Made by a program: the position numbers and the translations under genes. From Sinotaia quadrata (Eukaryota; Mollusca; Gastropoda; Architaenioglossa; Viviparidae), in contig CM054179.1 of the NCBI GenBank assembly GCA_028829895.1, positions 110,959,375 to 111,023,374 on the forward strand: a stretch of 64,000 nt of DNA. The letters are read 5' to 3'. Numbering within the stretch: the stretch's first letter is position 1; each line of letters starts with the position of its first letter. The notes under the pieces are model-generated. The model was not told the origin of the DNA. It saw nothing but the letters and a program-made list of their open reading frames with translations, and ran no database searches. Shown in pieces: positions 32,966-44,595 of this stretch.

Positions 32966-33689
32966 ATCCTCATGCATACCATTCTTATTAATATTTAAGT
33001 GATGACCTAACAAAAAAAACTGTAATGGGCTTAAAATGAGGCCTTACATTACCTGCACTGTACGTTCAAAAACAATTATCAACCCGCGTGACAAATTTAT
33101 TTAATGTAGATTCAACTCTCTCAAAAATTTCCTTTTCAGGCCCGCATTTCTTAAAATTGCAAGAGAGGCAAAAAATAAAATAAGTCTAAAAAACCCACCA
33201 ACTGACAAGAAGATATAGACGATAGACGATAAACAGTGTTTGCATATGTATGTATGTATCTCTATCTGTGTGTGCGGCTGCGGGTATGCGTTCGTCTGTG
33301 TAAATTAACACTTATTTTAAATAGCTGAAGATTTAAATGCTCCCCCTGCCCACGGAAGCCTCCTTTGCGATCCATCGAATCTTCTCTCTTACACTTTTAC
33401 CATTCGTTTTCTCTCTAGACATACATCTCTCAGACTTTGTCATTTCTCAAAGAATCTACTGCCCCAAAAGTAATTAGAGTGATCGTTAACTAATTAGAAT
33501 GAGAATAATTTATGAACACTGACAAACTGCACACAGCATGCAAGGGAGACAAGTAGGTGTTATCCACTTTACATTTCATTACTTAGAGTGGGTAGAGATA
33601 GGCGAATGACTCACAGACGGTAATTGTATTGATTGTAAAGAATAATTTGTAAATAATTATTATGTATGTGCTAGAGTAGTTGGTGTAGG
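32966..33689. other. AT-rich spacer
   Basis: Contains TGCAAGGGAGACAAG at 33540, a reverse relative of the phrase at 15630. No exon. Confidence 0.35.
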
Positions 33690-33839
<150 letters not shown>

Positions 33840-34854
33840 CTTCAGTAAACAGGACGTTTATTAGAGCAACAACTCAAATCTTTATTAGTCTGCAACAAAC
33901 CTGATTACTCAACAGACTTCAATGAAAGCAAACGTACTTGATAAATAAATCGTATTGAATGTACTCATTAAATCTTTTCTTTCTTAGCAAATTTTAGTAA
34001 ATTAAAGTAACTCTTAATTTTTTATATTAAAACAAAACTCTTCTCTAATAAAAAAAGAAGTTTGAAATAAACCAGGACGACACCATGAGTCAGTTATAAT
34101 TTACACAACGTTTCTGCTAGTGACATCCCAAGACCTTGATGTGGTCACGCTTCCTTAACCGTCTGTGTCGGTCGACATATTTAGATAAATGATCTTCGGA
34201 GTGAAAGCAGGAGCGTAAAATTGTGACAAGCACTTCTCTATTCTCCCTCTCTTTCTTTCTCTCTCTCTTATTATTATTTTTAAGACTGCATACCAAGCGA
34301 CGGGCCGTAAATTTGGTTCCACTGGCTTCTCATTTAAGTTGTCTCGAGGATTCCTTTAAACTCAACTTGATTTGTGAACCTCCATCCATCGTCCTCAAAT
34401 TTTAGTTGTGTCCTTTAGAAATTTTTAAAGGTTAAAAACACGAAAATCACGCATACCAATACTGAACAACTAAAAAGGCGGGATTCGAAAATTTAATAAA
34501 CTGCTATTCCGTTGGCGAACTTTATTTAACTCGTGATCTTTCAATCTCAATTTGTTTTAATTTTGCTTATCGCTGGAGGGATTAAAATATTTTAATTTTT
34601 TAAAATTATTTCTTTTTCAGTTTAGACTCTCAAGGTATACAGAGGGGGTTCAAATGAACTGTACCTGTGGATGCAATATGGACAGCGCCAAGAAACTCAA
34701 CGGTGGAGAATCAGAAATTCCTCTATACATCTGTACGGGGTGGGGGGAGGGTTATTTATAAAAAGCATCTATTAAATATACCAGGTCACGCAAATATGTG
34801 TAAACTTTTTATAAATAGTCAACTATATAAGTCAACTATATAAGTCTTTTGGGA
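33840..34854. other. AT-rich non-coding DNA
   Basis: Nothing recognised beyond a CT-rich patch at 34236-34270. Confidence 0.35.
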
Positions 34855-35105
34855 ACTGGAAACACAACTCAAGATTACAACTAGAAACACATTTGAAGAT
34901 TACAACTAGAAACACAACTCAAGATTACAACTAGAAACACATTTGAAGATTACAACTAGAAACACATTTGAAGATTACAACTAGAAACACAACTCAAGAT
35001 TACAACTAGAAACACAACTCAAGATTACAACTAGAAACACAACTAAAGATTACAACTAGAAACACAACTAAAGATTACAACTAGAAACACAGCTAAAGAT
35101 TCAAT
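34855..35105. repeat. 25-bp minisatellite, about 10 copies
   Basis: AAGATTACAACTAGAAACAC plus AACTC, with variants AACTA and ATTTG that form a readable order. Confidence 0.93.
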
Positions 35106-35502
35106 GTACGTGGAGCTATACACAAAAGTAATTGAAAAAAAATGTGGAGAAGTGTCAAATTACTTCAGACAAAAAAAGTCATTAAAAATGCAAAGCACAT
35201 TTTGTGTGGAAGTGAAATTTTAAGACATACGCTATGTACCAATCGATTATCCAGTCAGGTCGGTCGCAGATTACTTTAGCTTATACAGAAGACATACGAT
35301 TTACCGACAACATTAACTTTATTACAAAGGCATGCATGTAAAAAAAATGGATGTAAAATACTTAAGTTTAAGAAAGATGAACATTACACAGTATTTGTCA
35401 TTTTAAACAACTTTGGCTTAGAAATTGTGATCAAGATGGACTTAAAAGTTTATACCCAAAAGTTATGTCTAACTGTCATTCTGTCCATCCAACCATCTTG
35501 GC
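35106..35502. other. Spacer
   Basis: Nothing recognised. Confidence 0.35.
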
Positions 35503-35548
<46 letters not shown>

Positions 35549-35590
35549 TTATATACCTATCTATCTATCTATCTATCTATTTATCTACCT
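35503..35590. repeat. (ATCT)n microsatellite
   Basis: Two ATCT runs separated by TTATATACC and edged by TTATCTACC. Confidence 0.93.
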
Positions 35591-36540
35591 AAACGTTTTT
35601 CTCTCTTCCACAACATTAAAGACAAACATTTACGGTCACACAATGTTTCTGTAGTTGAAAAACGTCTTGCTACAGGAGAAGATAAATCCGTCTTTAAATC
35701 ATATTTAGCAAGTCCCCCCCCTCCCATCCACCAATTTACTTCTCCAACATAAAGGTATGAATATGTGTAAGAAGGTCAATAAATTTAGCAATAAAATTTA
35801 TTACATCAACAATCAAATATACATATAACAAATAAAGAAGAAAGATTACTTAACATCAATATTTCCATGAAACAATGTTCGAATAATTTTAATATTTATA
35901 CAGTCTTATATCCTAACACATAATTCAATAGATTAGTGTCAATACAAATCACAGGATAGTTCTTATCAGAGAACAAAAATGGGGTTATTAGAGTTAAATG
36001 ATAATATTTTCTACAGAACCTTGTATGGCAAAGTCACAGTACTCTGTTTATGTGCTTTTCATAACAAAAGCAACAAGTTTATATTGTTTATGTTATTGTT
36101 TATTGTTTATGTTATTGTTTATTGTTTATGTTATCACTGTCAATTCCACGTGTTTCCCTCACACATTGCAGAACACTGATTCGCTGCTGTCCTACTGAGG
36201 CTAAACTGGGTACTCCTTCGCCATATTAGCTCCCTCAGGCAGAACAACAATTGTAGCAATTTGCAGTAACTTCCTTGTAACACAAATTGCCTGATGTAGT
36301 CAGCATACCTTGCATATGGAGTGCAATGTATTCCTTACACTTACATACTATGGTATATACTTCTTGCATTACCATGGTTGTATCAGTTTATAATCAGTAA
36401 ACTAGGAGATTCAGATAAAACAAGGAAATTTTGTTTTTTCCCATTAGGTTAACGGCTGCCTTTCATGACCAGACTTTTGCCACTCCGAATTCAAGTAATT
36501 AGACAATAGATTTCTTTACAGCAGGTAAACTTTTTATCTC
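35591..36540. other. Spacer; short TTATTGTTTATG repeat at 36080-36140
   Basis: The only structure seen is about four copies of TTGTTTATGTTA-like sequence. No exon. Confidence 0.4.
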
Positions 36541-36800
36541 AGCCCATTGGCTGGTCTCATTCTCATAAATCTTAACTATTGGATAATTAAAAACTACTCA
36601 TCCAGTTGGATGGTTTGGATTGCATCAGCAATTTCAGCATATTCTCAACTATAGTGTTTACTCCAACTCTGATACAAAAATACCATCATAATGTGTGCCC
36701 AAGGTCGGGTTATTTTAACAATTTAACAATTTATATAGCAATTAAATCTAGAAACAGGGATAGGCAAAGTGACCTCACAACACTATCTATCTCTCTGTTT
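36541..36800 (+). repeat. Dispersed repeat family 1, copy 1
   Basis: TGGTTTGGATTGCA(T/C)CAGC, TACCATCATAATGTGTGCCC, AAGGTCGGGT and AACAATTTATATA, then AGGGATAGGCAAA and finally CACTATCTATCT, all in the order also found on the minus strand at 45710-45430. In both copies the element ends at TATC units. Translated in one frame both copies read CPRSG(Y/H)F(N/D)NLTIYI. I do not know the class; a SINE, a MITE or a degenerate LINE 3' region are possible. Confidence 0.65.
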
Positions 36801-37014
36801 ATTTGTCCAATGTGCATCACATTTTTGTATTGTAATTGTCAGTTATTGGGTCAGCATGTTCATTTCGTAATCACCATTCATAGTCTTTTTATGCATCTTT
36901 AGTTAGACTGAAATCATTAAATACTTTGTTGAAAACTTTGTTGACGTCATTATGCTTTTATTTTGATCCTGAAATAACTGTGTAGGTCTTCTTTTATCAT
37001 AATGTGACTTTAGG
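36801..37014. other. Spacer
   Basis: TGACGTCA lies at 36942-36949; otherwise nothing. Confidence 0.35.
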
Positions 37015-37102
37015 TCTATCAGGTTCACAGCTAAAGTCACCTTAGGTTTATCAGGTTCACAGCTAAAGTCACTTTAGCTTTATCAGGTTCACAGCTAAAG
37101 TC
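37015..37102. repeat. 33-bp repeat, 3 copies
   Basis: TATCAGGTTCACAGCTAAAG plus TCACTTTAGGTTT-like endings. Confidence 0.9.
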
Positions 37103-37299
37103 GATTATAAATAAGCATATCACACCGCGAGTTTCGTCTCAGTATGATGGCCTTGATCTAGACTCCGATAGATAATTGGAATAACTCGTTGAAGCAAATA
37201 ATTATCATGTCCTATTGTTTTCGTAAATTATATTTATTTATACAACTATCCATCTATCATTCATTCATTTCCAGCCCCTAAATCCAAATCAGCATTAAT

Positions 37300-37440
37300 A
37301 CTGTCACTATTTATATTTAATTGTTACTAGAATACATCACGTGACCAGCTTTTGCTTGGTTCTGCAGACTCATAAAAGGTGTCGTGTTCAGATAAAAATA
37401 ACAAATATTCCAATAGTTCAGAAACTGAAACCTGAGTATA
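37300..37440 (+). repeat. Dispersed repeat family 2, copy 2
   Basis: TTTAATTGTTACTAGAATAC, ATCACGTGAC, TTGGTTCTGCAGAC and CAATAGTTC match copy 1 at 32820-32965 in order and spacing, about 70 percent by eye. Confidence 0.6.
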
Positions 37441-37559
37441 TTTTTTGTGTGAATTATTCCTCTCTTTTCTTTCATTCTCGTGGGGGGAGGGGGAAATTGT
37501 CTACTTAGTTACCTGTGTGTTTTTACATTTACCTGTCGGTCTACGCTATGATCGGCGAC
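37441..37559. other. Spacer
   Basis: Short G-rich patch (GTGGGGGGAGGGGG); nothing else. Confidence 0.35.
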
Positions 37560-37930
37560 TTTTAACTGTTAAATCTGCGCAATGACCAAAGGACCCTTTA
37601 TCGATTCCTGTCAACCGGTTGTTAAGGTTTTATGAAATGACCGAAAGGTCTTATATCGAGCTCTCTTAATCGATTATTAAGTGATTATACAACGGTCTAA
37701 GGTTCCTAAATCGAGCTCTGTCAACCGATTGTTAAGTTTATGCAATGATCAAAGGAAAATACATCGAAACGGTTATTAAGTTTAACCAGTTGTTAAATTT
37801 ATCAGAGGCCAGAAAGACCCTGTATCAGTCTCTGTCAACAGGTTGTTAAGTTTATGCAATGACCAAAGAACTTTATATCGAGCTCTGTTATTCGGTTGCT
37901 AAGTTTATGCAATTACCAAAGGACTATTAG
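37560..37930. repeat. Minisatellite, unit about 60 bp, 5-6 diverged copies
   Basis: ATGCAATGACCAAAGGAC, TATATCGAGCTCTGTCAA and CCGGTTGTTAAGTTT recur in order with many substitutions. Confidence 0.8.
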
Positions 37931-38309
37931 AGTATTTTATTTGTTTTCATGAAACAGAACCGTTCCGGAAAACATGTATTTCCCTGGCTGCGGTCACGCC
38001 TTGATGCTTTACAAAGTATATTGTCAAATAGAAACACGCAGTACCTTTTGTTTTTCTTACAGGTCAGCTAACCTACATGGCAAATGCCTTTTTAGATCTG
38101 GTTGTAATATTTTTTTAAAGTTGTAATAGTGTTGTTATTGTTCAAGCGGCTGCGTAGTTTGTATAGTTAGATTGATGTTCATTTGAGGTGGACATCTTCG
38201 TTGCATGCAATTTTACTTTCATTAGGAAATTTAAGAAGCTTTGTTAATGTTGTCGCAAAAATCTCCATGATTCCGACGCTTGTCTTAAACATATTCATAT
38301 AGAGTTACA
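37931..38309. other. Spacer
   Basis: Nothing recognised. Confidence 0.35.
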
Positions 38310-38715
38310 AACAATTACAAGAAACAGCCGCATACAGTTCTATGCCAAGATTACAAGACAATAAAAACAAAAAAAAAGACAGCCGCTGAGAGTTCTATGC
38401 CATGATTATAAGACAAGGAAACATTCGCAGGCAGTTCTATGCCAAGATTAAAACTAAGAAACATGAGAGTAGCTAGAGCCAATATTATAAGACCAAGAAA
38501 AAAAAATAACCTCAGGCGTTCCGTGCGAAGATAATAAGACAAAGAAATACGAGTCATACACAGGCAGTTCCGAGTCATGATTAAAAGACAAAGAGACAAT
38601 CAAGACAGCCAGGGGCGGTTCTAAGACATTCTCGTAGGACAAAGAAACAAGAAAGACAACCAGGGGCGGTCCCAAATCAAGATTATACGACAAAGAACCA
38701 AGAAAAACAAAACTA
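38310..38715. repeat. Minisatellite, unit about 55 bp, 7 copies
   Basis: AGTTCTATGCCAAGATTA, CAAGACAAAGAAACA and AGACAGCCG recur, with poly-A length variation. Confidence 0.8.
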
Positions 38716-38749
38716 AGATTCAAGACACATAAAGAGAATGATCACACAT

Positions 38750-38945
38750 TTAAGCATGTGTGACCCTCTTAAGTGACCTCCTAAAGAACTACTTTTTGGA
38801 GTGACCTTTTGAAAACCCTTTGTAGATTACCCTTGTGAATGACCTCTTGGTTGACCTTGAATATTTAAAGACCTTTGTGGGTGACCTTTATGGATGACCT
38901 TTTCCGGTGCATTTGAGATTACTTTTGTGGAAGGCCTTCTGGATT
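38750..38945. repeat. GTGACCTTTTGGA repeats, decayed
   Basis: Units of about 20-25 bp around TGACCT(C/T)(C/T)TGGA; poorly preserved. Confidence 0.6.
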
Positions 38946-39325
38946 TATATTTTACAATAAGTGGGGTAGGTCACTATGCGGGAATCACAGCCCGTGTACA
39001 GAAACATAGGTCCATTTAAAGATTTTTCCATAAAATATTATGGTGAAAATGGAAAATTTGGATAGTAGGGCAACAAAGACATGGGAGAGAAGATGTGTGT
39101 ATTTATACATTTGTAATTCAACAACAAAAAATGGTGGTGGTAGAGGAGGTGGTCGTCGTGGAAGTGATGGTGATAGTGATGGTGGTGGTGCCAGGAGGGA
39201 AAAGGAGTGCATGAAGCTGTTCATTTTTTAAATCTTATTTATTTGGTGTTTGTGTCTTGTTTTTCTCGAAAAGGGTTTTAAATGTAAATGAGCTGACAAA
39301 AGAGGGAGGCAGAGAACAATTCACT
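38946..39325. other. Spacer with GGT/GAT triplet patch
   Basis: GGTGGTGGTAGAGGAGGTGG-type sequence at 39132-39190. The Arg/Gly-rich plus frame is low complexity. Confidence 0.4.
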
Positions 39326-39391
39326 CACGCACACACACACACACACACACACCACATACACACAACAACACGAATGCACACACACACGAAT

Positions 39392-39427
<36 letters not shown>

Positions 39428-39455
39428 CACACACACACACACACACACACACGCT
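39326..39455. repeat. Interrupted (CA)n microsatellite
   Basis: CA runs broken by ACC, AACAACACGAATG and GAATG; itself duplicated (CACACACACGAATGCACACA). Confidence 0.92.
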
Positions 39456-39605
39456 CCTTCCATTCCGACTGACATTTTGCAGTGAATAATCTATCTACCT
39501 CGACTAAGAGCTAAAGAAATAAATGCTAACATGAAAAAGAAAGTTAAAAAAAAATGCAGAGGGGATTGAAATGCAGTCATTAGTCTTTGACTTCGGTACA
39601 GTGGA

Positions 39606-39911
39606 TTATATTTTAAAACACTCGCAGGAATGTATTGTAATCCTGCTCTCAAGCTTGCTGTCAATTAGCTGACCAGAGATCTCTCTAAAACAGTCTACAC
39701 TGCACTGTACAATCCGTCGGAACGTTGGCTCTTTAATATCGAATGACGTCATCCCATTTTTATCCCATTGGACTTTGCTTGTGTGGACGAGAATTTGCAA
39801 GCAGTTCTTTCCCGGCCGCGCCAGTCGAACTCGCTGAACCCGGGCAGCGGAGTAAATTACAGAGCGCGCCCTCTGCCTCACTGACCCGGCAACCTTAATT
39901 CTTGCGCTCAT
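39606..39911 (-). other. GC-rich island with 101-codon frame
   Basis: This segment is visibly more GC- and CpG-rich than its surroundings (GCGCGCCCTCTGCC, CCCGGCCGCGCC). Minus has 101 open codons (MSARIKVAGSVR... ending CECFKI) with Cys pairs (VQCSVDCF) but no clear Trp/YxC spacing for an Ig domain and no convincing splice pair. It also holds a TGACGTCA site (39744-39751) next to GGGATAAAAATGGG, which would suit a promoter. Either a promoter-proximal exon or a CpG-rich repeat; undecided. Confidence 0.25.
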
Positions 39912-40409
39912 AGAAATATAAATATTGTATGGCAGCAGTGACCAAATTGAACTTCCCTGTAGCTAGCCTGTGTGTGCCGTCATCACTTTGCACGCTTAAC
40001 AAAGTTCACTTTGAACTGTATTGAGTCACACAGAGGCACAACGCGCAGTTTCGTACACTCGATTAAAAGTGCGATGCCGTGGTGATGCGACCGTCGTGTA
40101 GACGGGGTATTTTTGTTCTGGGACTCCAAAGGTCTACAAGAGACACTCTTTGGATAAAAAGCACTAGTCTTTCGTTTTCACGATTGGCGGTTTTGGGGGT
40201 GTTTTTTTTTTTTATTGGGGAGGGGAGCAAGATAAAAGAAAATATGTTCTTCTCGTTCAATTCGTTCGATCATTAACACCAAAAGAAATTAAACGAAAAT
40301 ATTATTGATGGTTAAGTCAATGTTGGTTAGACTGGCATTTCGACAGAGTAAAAAAAAGAAATAGGCGTATTGTGATTTTTATGAGTGTTATGTGTATATG
40401 TGTGTAGTG

Positions 40410-40411
<2 letters not shown>
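39912..40411. other. Spacer with a short hairpin
   Basis: CCGTCGTGTAGACGG near 40090 can form a 5-bp stem. T-run at 40201-40213. No exon is supported. Confidence 0.35.

Positions 40412-40462
<51 letters not shown>
40412..40462. repeat. (GT)n microsatellite, first of a pair
   Basis: About 25 GT units. Confidence 0.95.
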
Positions 40463-40466
<4 letters not shown>

Positions 40467-40544
40467 AGAAAGACATAAATGCGACATTGATGTAAGACAC
40501 AACATATCAATTATATACATGTTCATCTACGAAAGAGGGAGTGA

Positions 40545-40545
<1 letters not shown>

Positions 40546-40611
<66 letters not shown>
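40546..40611. repeat. (GT)n microsatellite, second of a pair
   Basis: 33 GT units, 84 bp from the first tract. Confidence 0.95.
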
Positions 40612-40612
<1 letters not shown>

Positions 40613-40767
40613 GTTTGTGAATACCTATGTGTGTGAGTTAATAAATAAAATAATATGTATTAGCGCTAATTGTGCAAAGAACTTTACGCGATTCAGAACA
40701 TGGCCGCTCAAACTATTTACGAGAGGAGAGGGTGTAGACCGGCCGAGAAAAATCCAAAAAGACACCA

Positions 40768-40845
40768 CAAAAAATGGGCTCGAACCCATGACCGATCTTC
40801 TCCCTACGACTTTAAGCCTTTGCATGTTAACACCGTTTAATATTA
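40768..40845 (-). other. tRNA-like segment (possible SINE head)
   Basis: On minus GGTTCGAGCCC (40786-40776) matches the RNA polymerase III B-box consensus, lies within a hairpin ATGGG/CCCAT, and is preceded about 35-45 bp upstream by GTTAACATGCAAAGG, a poor A-box. A proper acceptor stem and anticodon loop cannot be drawn, so it is not a functional tRNA. Best guess is the degenerate tRNA-derived head of a SINE or a tRNA pseudogene. Confidence 0.35.
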
Positions 40846-41239
40846 TTTGTAATCTTTAGAGAGAACAGGTTTGTGACTACGTGTCATATATATTAGCGTG
40901 CGTTGTGTGTGCAGGTTGTCGACAACAACAAAAAAATGCCCAAATTCATTTATTATTTCATAATAATTTATAAAAGTTGCTACTATTTTACGTTTGGATC
41001 ATTTTCCAAGAGCAAGAAACTGTTGATCTCATTTTACTAAATTTAGAGACACTTGGAGTTTGCCGACTTCTTTGCAACACAAAGTATGGCAGAATTTTAA
41101 GGAAATGATCAAAGAAACCAGAAAACACCATGTCTCTTTACAGAACGGTGTCAGTCTACAGTTTTCGATCAGGATTTTGAATCTTTTATAGACACTTCAG
41201 GTACCAACTATCACCGCGATGCTAATAAAACTGATCATA
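40846..41239. other. Spacer
   Basis: Nothing recognised. Confidence 0.35.
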
Positions 41240-41645
41240 GTGATCTTAAGACTGCTTATAGAGATAAATCGTAAGAATGAACTTTGTGATAACAAAATTG
41301 CTTATAGAGATAAATAGTAAGAATGAACTTTGTGATAACAAAATTGCTTATAGAGATAAATAGTAAGAATGAACTTTGTGATAACAAAATTGCTTATAGA
41401 GATAAATAGTAAGAATGAACTTTGTGATAACAAGATTGCTTATAGAGATAAATAGTAAAAATGAACTTTGTGATAACAAAATTGCTTATAGAGATAAATA
41501 GTAAGAATGAATTTTGGATAACTTTGTGATAACAAGATTGCTTATAGAGATAAATAGTAAGAATGATCTTAGTGATAACAAGACTGCTTTATAGAGATAA
41601 ATAGTAAAAATAATAATCTTAATAATAATAAAGAGCCTGAACATT
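41240..41645. repeat. 46-bp minisatellite, 7-8 copies
   Basis: GATAACAAAATTGCTTATAG then AGATAAATAGTAAGAATGAACTTTGT. One copy carries a 13-bp insertion; the flanks decay. Confidence 0.93.
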
Positions 41646-42348
41646 GTGATACTATGAGACTGGTTAAAGTGATAATAATAAAACTGATCTTAGTGACAAT
41701 AAAAAGCCAAATCAATAATAACAATTATGAGGCTGAACATAGTCATGATATTAATAAGACTGGTTAAAACCGATAATAAAAACTGCTAATTTTTAATAAA
41801 TCGTAGTTTTTCACAATCACAAGTAATTAGTGTAAAATTTAATTGACTTCATTCTAAAATTTAAGAAAATCTAAACAACGTGATTAATTTCGAACTCAAC
41901 ATCTACTAGCTTAAGATTTTTGAATAATTGAAATTTATTGAAATTTTAACACTTGTGGAAAGAAAATAGGGGATCCTTATATTAAATGTATATAAACATA
42001 ATGTATTGGATACATTGTAACTGCATCCCTGCGATTGCTTTATATTTATTTTAAAATAAAAATTTCTACCAGGATAAAGTGGTCCTGCTCTGGCTTTGTT
42101 TTGTGGCTCAATGCTCGTCGACCAATGTCTCAGATAAGGTCTCAGATAAGGTCTCAGATAAAGTGCCGATCTGCCAATAAAGTACACATGGGCTAAGAAT
42201 TTGTCCTCATATGTTCTGACAGAATACTCTTATTTACATGGTCATCATATATTTAAATGTTGTAAGCAAAGTATATCAATATAAAATATAGTTAATGTCA
42301 AAGAATAAACACGAATGAAATATTAGTTAGGCAAGTAAAACCACATAC
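41646..42348. other. AT-rich spacer; 12-bp triplication
   Basis: AGATAAGGTCTC occurs three times at about 42129-42162. Otherwise nothing recognised. Confidence 0.4.
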
Positions 42349-42488
42349 CTTCAGCAGTAATGTATACAGAGTATGTTCCCTTGCTTGTGTTGTTAACCGG
42401 CGATATGTATGATTATACTTTGTTAGCACCGAGAACCAAAATACGTCTTGCCTCAATGGTCAACTTGCATTCCACTAATAATTTACAG
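42349..42488. other. Exon-shaped segment on both strands
   Basis: Plus: from ATG at 42360 to the ideal donor TTACAG/GTGAGT (ends 42488), 43 open codons with a short hydrophobic run (VPLLVLLTG) followed by YDYTLLAPRTKIRL, a phrase loosely reminiscent of the N-terminus of thioester (alpha-2-macroglobulin/C3-like) proteins. Minus: reading the other way ends at another ideal donor, CTGAAG/GTATGT (42349), with SPVNNTSKGTYSVYITAE, which resembles an Ig G/F-strand end, but an in-frame TAA (AACAAAGTATAA) lies upstream and the acceptor is poor. Only one can be real. Plus is uninterrupted; minus would be a broken Ig exon. Confidence 0.3.
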
Positions 42489-43439
42489 GTGAGTTTCTGA
42501 TATTTTCGTACATGCAGCTTTGCTGTGCTTTGGTTAAATTAGTGAGTTGTCTGGAACATTCGTGTATGTTCCCAGCCTGGGGGAAAACGGGTCAGCCTTT
42601 CTAGAAGGTAGGTTTACGTGTAGTCTATTTTTAGAGGAGGGGTGGGTGTGGATTATATAAACCATTATGTGACACCCCCCTGACTAAGAATAAAATTGGG
42701 GTTCCAATTTTTTTTTAAACCACACTATCACCAACGTGAAAATAACTACTCATACAGGACTAGAAATATATTAGAAAAAAAATTAGGTTAATTAGTAAAA
42801 TAGAAGAGTTACCGTAGTGTTCAAACTGATTTCGGCGCGACAATTTAACATGAAGTCAAAATGCAAAATAGTAATGAAAAGAAACAACCACAAAAGAAAC
42901 AACCACATAGAATTATGTTTTCTTTGCAAAAGGATCAACAACAAAAATAAATGTTTTAATGGAATAACTTTTTTTTTAAAATCGTCACTTGCGTTACTCT
43001 CTAGAAGAGATTGTGATTCCAACAGAACAAGAAGGACTAATGTTCTTATGAACCCCTTGTGCGCATGACAGTAGATAATTTCATTGATCCTAAGGTATTT
43101 GAGGGGGGGGGTGATGCGGCGGCATGCTGTCGTAATTACAGTCGAACACGTAATTGGGTAATTCAGGCTGCAAAACTTAGCTTTAATGTGCATACGTAAT
43201 TGCTTCCATTGAGTTTGTTGTGTTTCACTCTACTCGACCTCTTATTCGTTCCTTCTTTTTTTCTTTCTCTCCCACCCACCATCACTCCCGTCAGACACCC
43301 GTGCCTTTTTCAATGCACCAAGCGACAGAAATGTTTATCCAAATTAATAACATCACCAAAACTAGCCCTACATTAACACTTTTTGATTGACAATTGCAGA
43401 TAATATCAGTTATGTCTGAGTCCAGCTCTCTTTTTCAAA
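42489..43439. other. Spacer
   Basis: G run at about 43102-43110 and a CT-rich patch at 43250-43280. No exon is supported. Confidence 0.35.
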
Positions 43440-43454
43440 GCATCTATCTATCTG

Positions 43455-43531
<77 letters not shown>

Positions 43532-43552
43532 ATCAATCTATCTATCTTGTAC
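43440..43552. repeat. (ATCT)n microsatellite
   Basis: About 27 units, with CTGT and ATATCA interruptions near the ends. Confidence 0.95.
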
Positions 43553-43599
43553 ATTTAACAAGATATGGTCGGGTTTGGCTGTCAGATGTGTGGTAATGA

Positions 43600-43858
43600 A
43601 GTGTAGTTAAATTCCATCGTACTGCAAAACATTTTTATGATGCTGCACTGAATTGTTAAATTTCATCACACTGTTACAAAACATTTTTATGATGCTGCAC
43701 TGAATTGTTCATTTTCATCACACTGTTACAAAACATTTCTATGATGCTGTACTGAATTGTTAAATTTCATCACACTGTTACAAAACATTTTTATGATGCT
43801 GCACTGAATTGTTAAATTTCATCACACTGTTACAAAACATTTTTATAATGCTTCACTA
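43600..43858. repeat. 52-bp minisatellite, about 5 copies
   Basis: AATTGTTAAATTTCATCACA then CTGTTACAAAACATTTTTAT and GATGCTGCACTG. Directly abuts the next array. Confidence 0.92.
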
Positions 43859-44130
43859 AAAGCATTCTTTTGTTGCGTCGCTATAAGAACATTGTTCAAT
43901 ATTACTGAACTGAAAACATTCTTTTGTTGCGTTGCTATAAGAACATTGTTCAGTATTACTGAACTGAAAACATTCTTTTGTTGCGTCGCTCTAAGAACAT
44001 TGTTCAATATTACTGAACTGTAGACATTCATTTGTTGCGTCGCTCTAAGAACATTGTTCAATATTACTGAACTGAAAACATTCTTTATTTGAGTCGCTCT
44101 AAGAACATTGTTCAATATTACTGAACTGAA
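43859..44130. repeat. 54-bp minisatellite, 5 copies
   Basis: AAAACATTCTTTTGTTGCGT then CGCTATAAGAACATTGTTCA and ATATTACTGAACTG. Since 54 is divisible by three, a 90-codon minus frame results. Shares AAACATT and ACTGAA with the 52-bp array, so the two may descend from one unit. Confidence 0.92.
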
Positions 44131-44546
44131 AATGCTATTTTGTTTTGCCCTGAAACTTCCGCCGTGAGATAACGTACATGGTTATCTCGGCATAAAAATA
44201 CAAACAAACTAGCAATCAAGCTCTGAAACTATTGTATGCCGCTGATTAAAACAGTGCTGTTGTGCTTAGTGGCTCTAAATCACTATCAGTTCATTGCATT
44301 GAAAAGTGTGTTATTTCTGTATTATTAAAAATTTCATTGCATTTTGATAATGCTGAAATCGTTATTTTCTTCCATCACACTGAATACATTATATACGTTG
44401 CTGTCATAACAAAAAGTTGGTTTTGGATTTTGCTCTGACAATTGGTTTTATTTCGTCATACTGCAAACATTGTTCTTAGTTGCTGGACTTTAATAATTAA
44501 TTGCTATACTGCGCAACATTAAAAACAAATAGTGTATGCGTCGTGC

Positions 44547-44547
<1 letters not shown>
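44131..44547. other. Spacer
   Basis: Decayed CATTGTTCT/ACTGAAA words persist from the preceding arrays; no gene. Confidence 0.4.

Positions 44548-44591
<44 letters not shown>
44548..44591. repeat. (GT)n microsatellite
   Basis: About 21 GT units. Confidence 0.95.
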
Positions 44592-44595
<4 letters not shown>

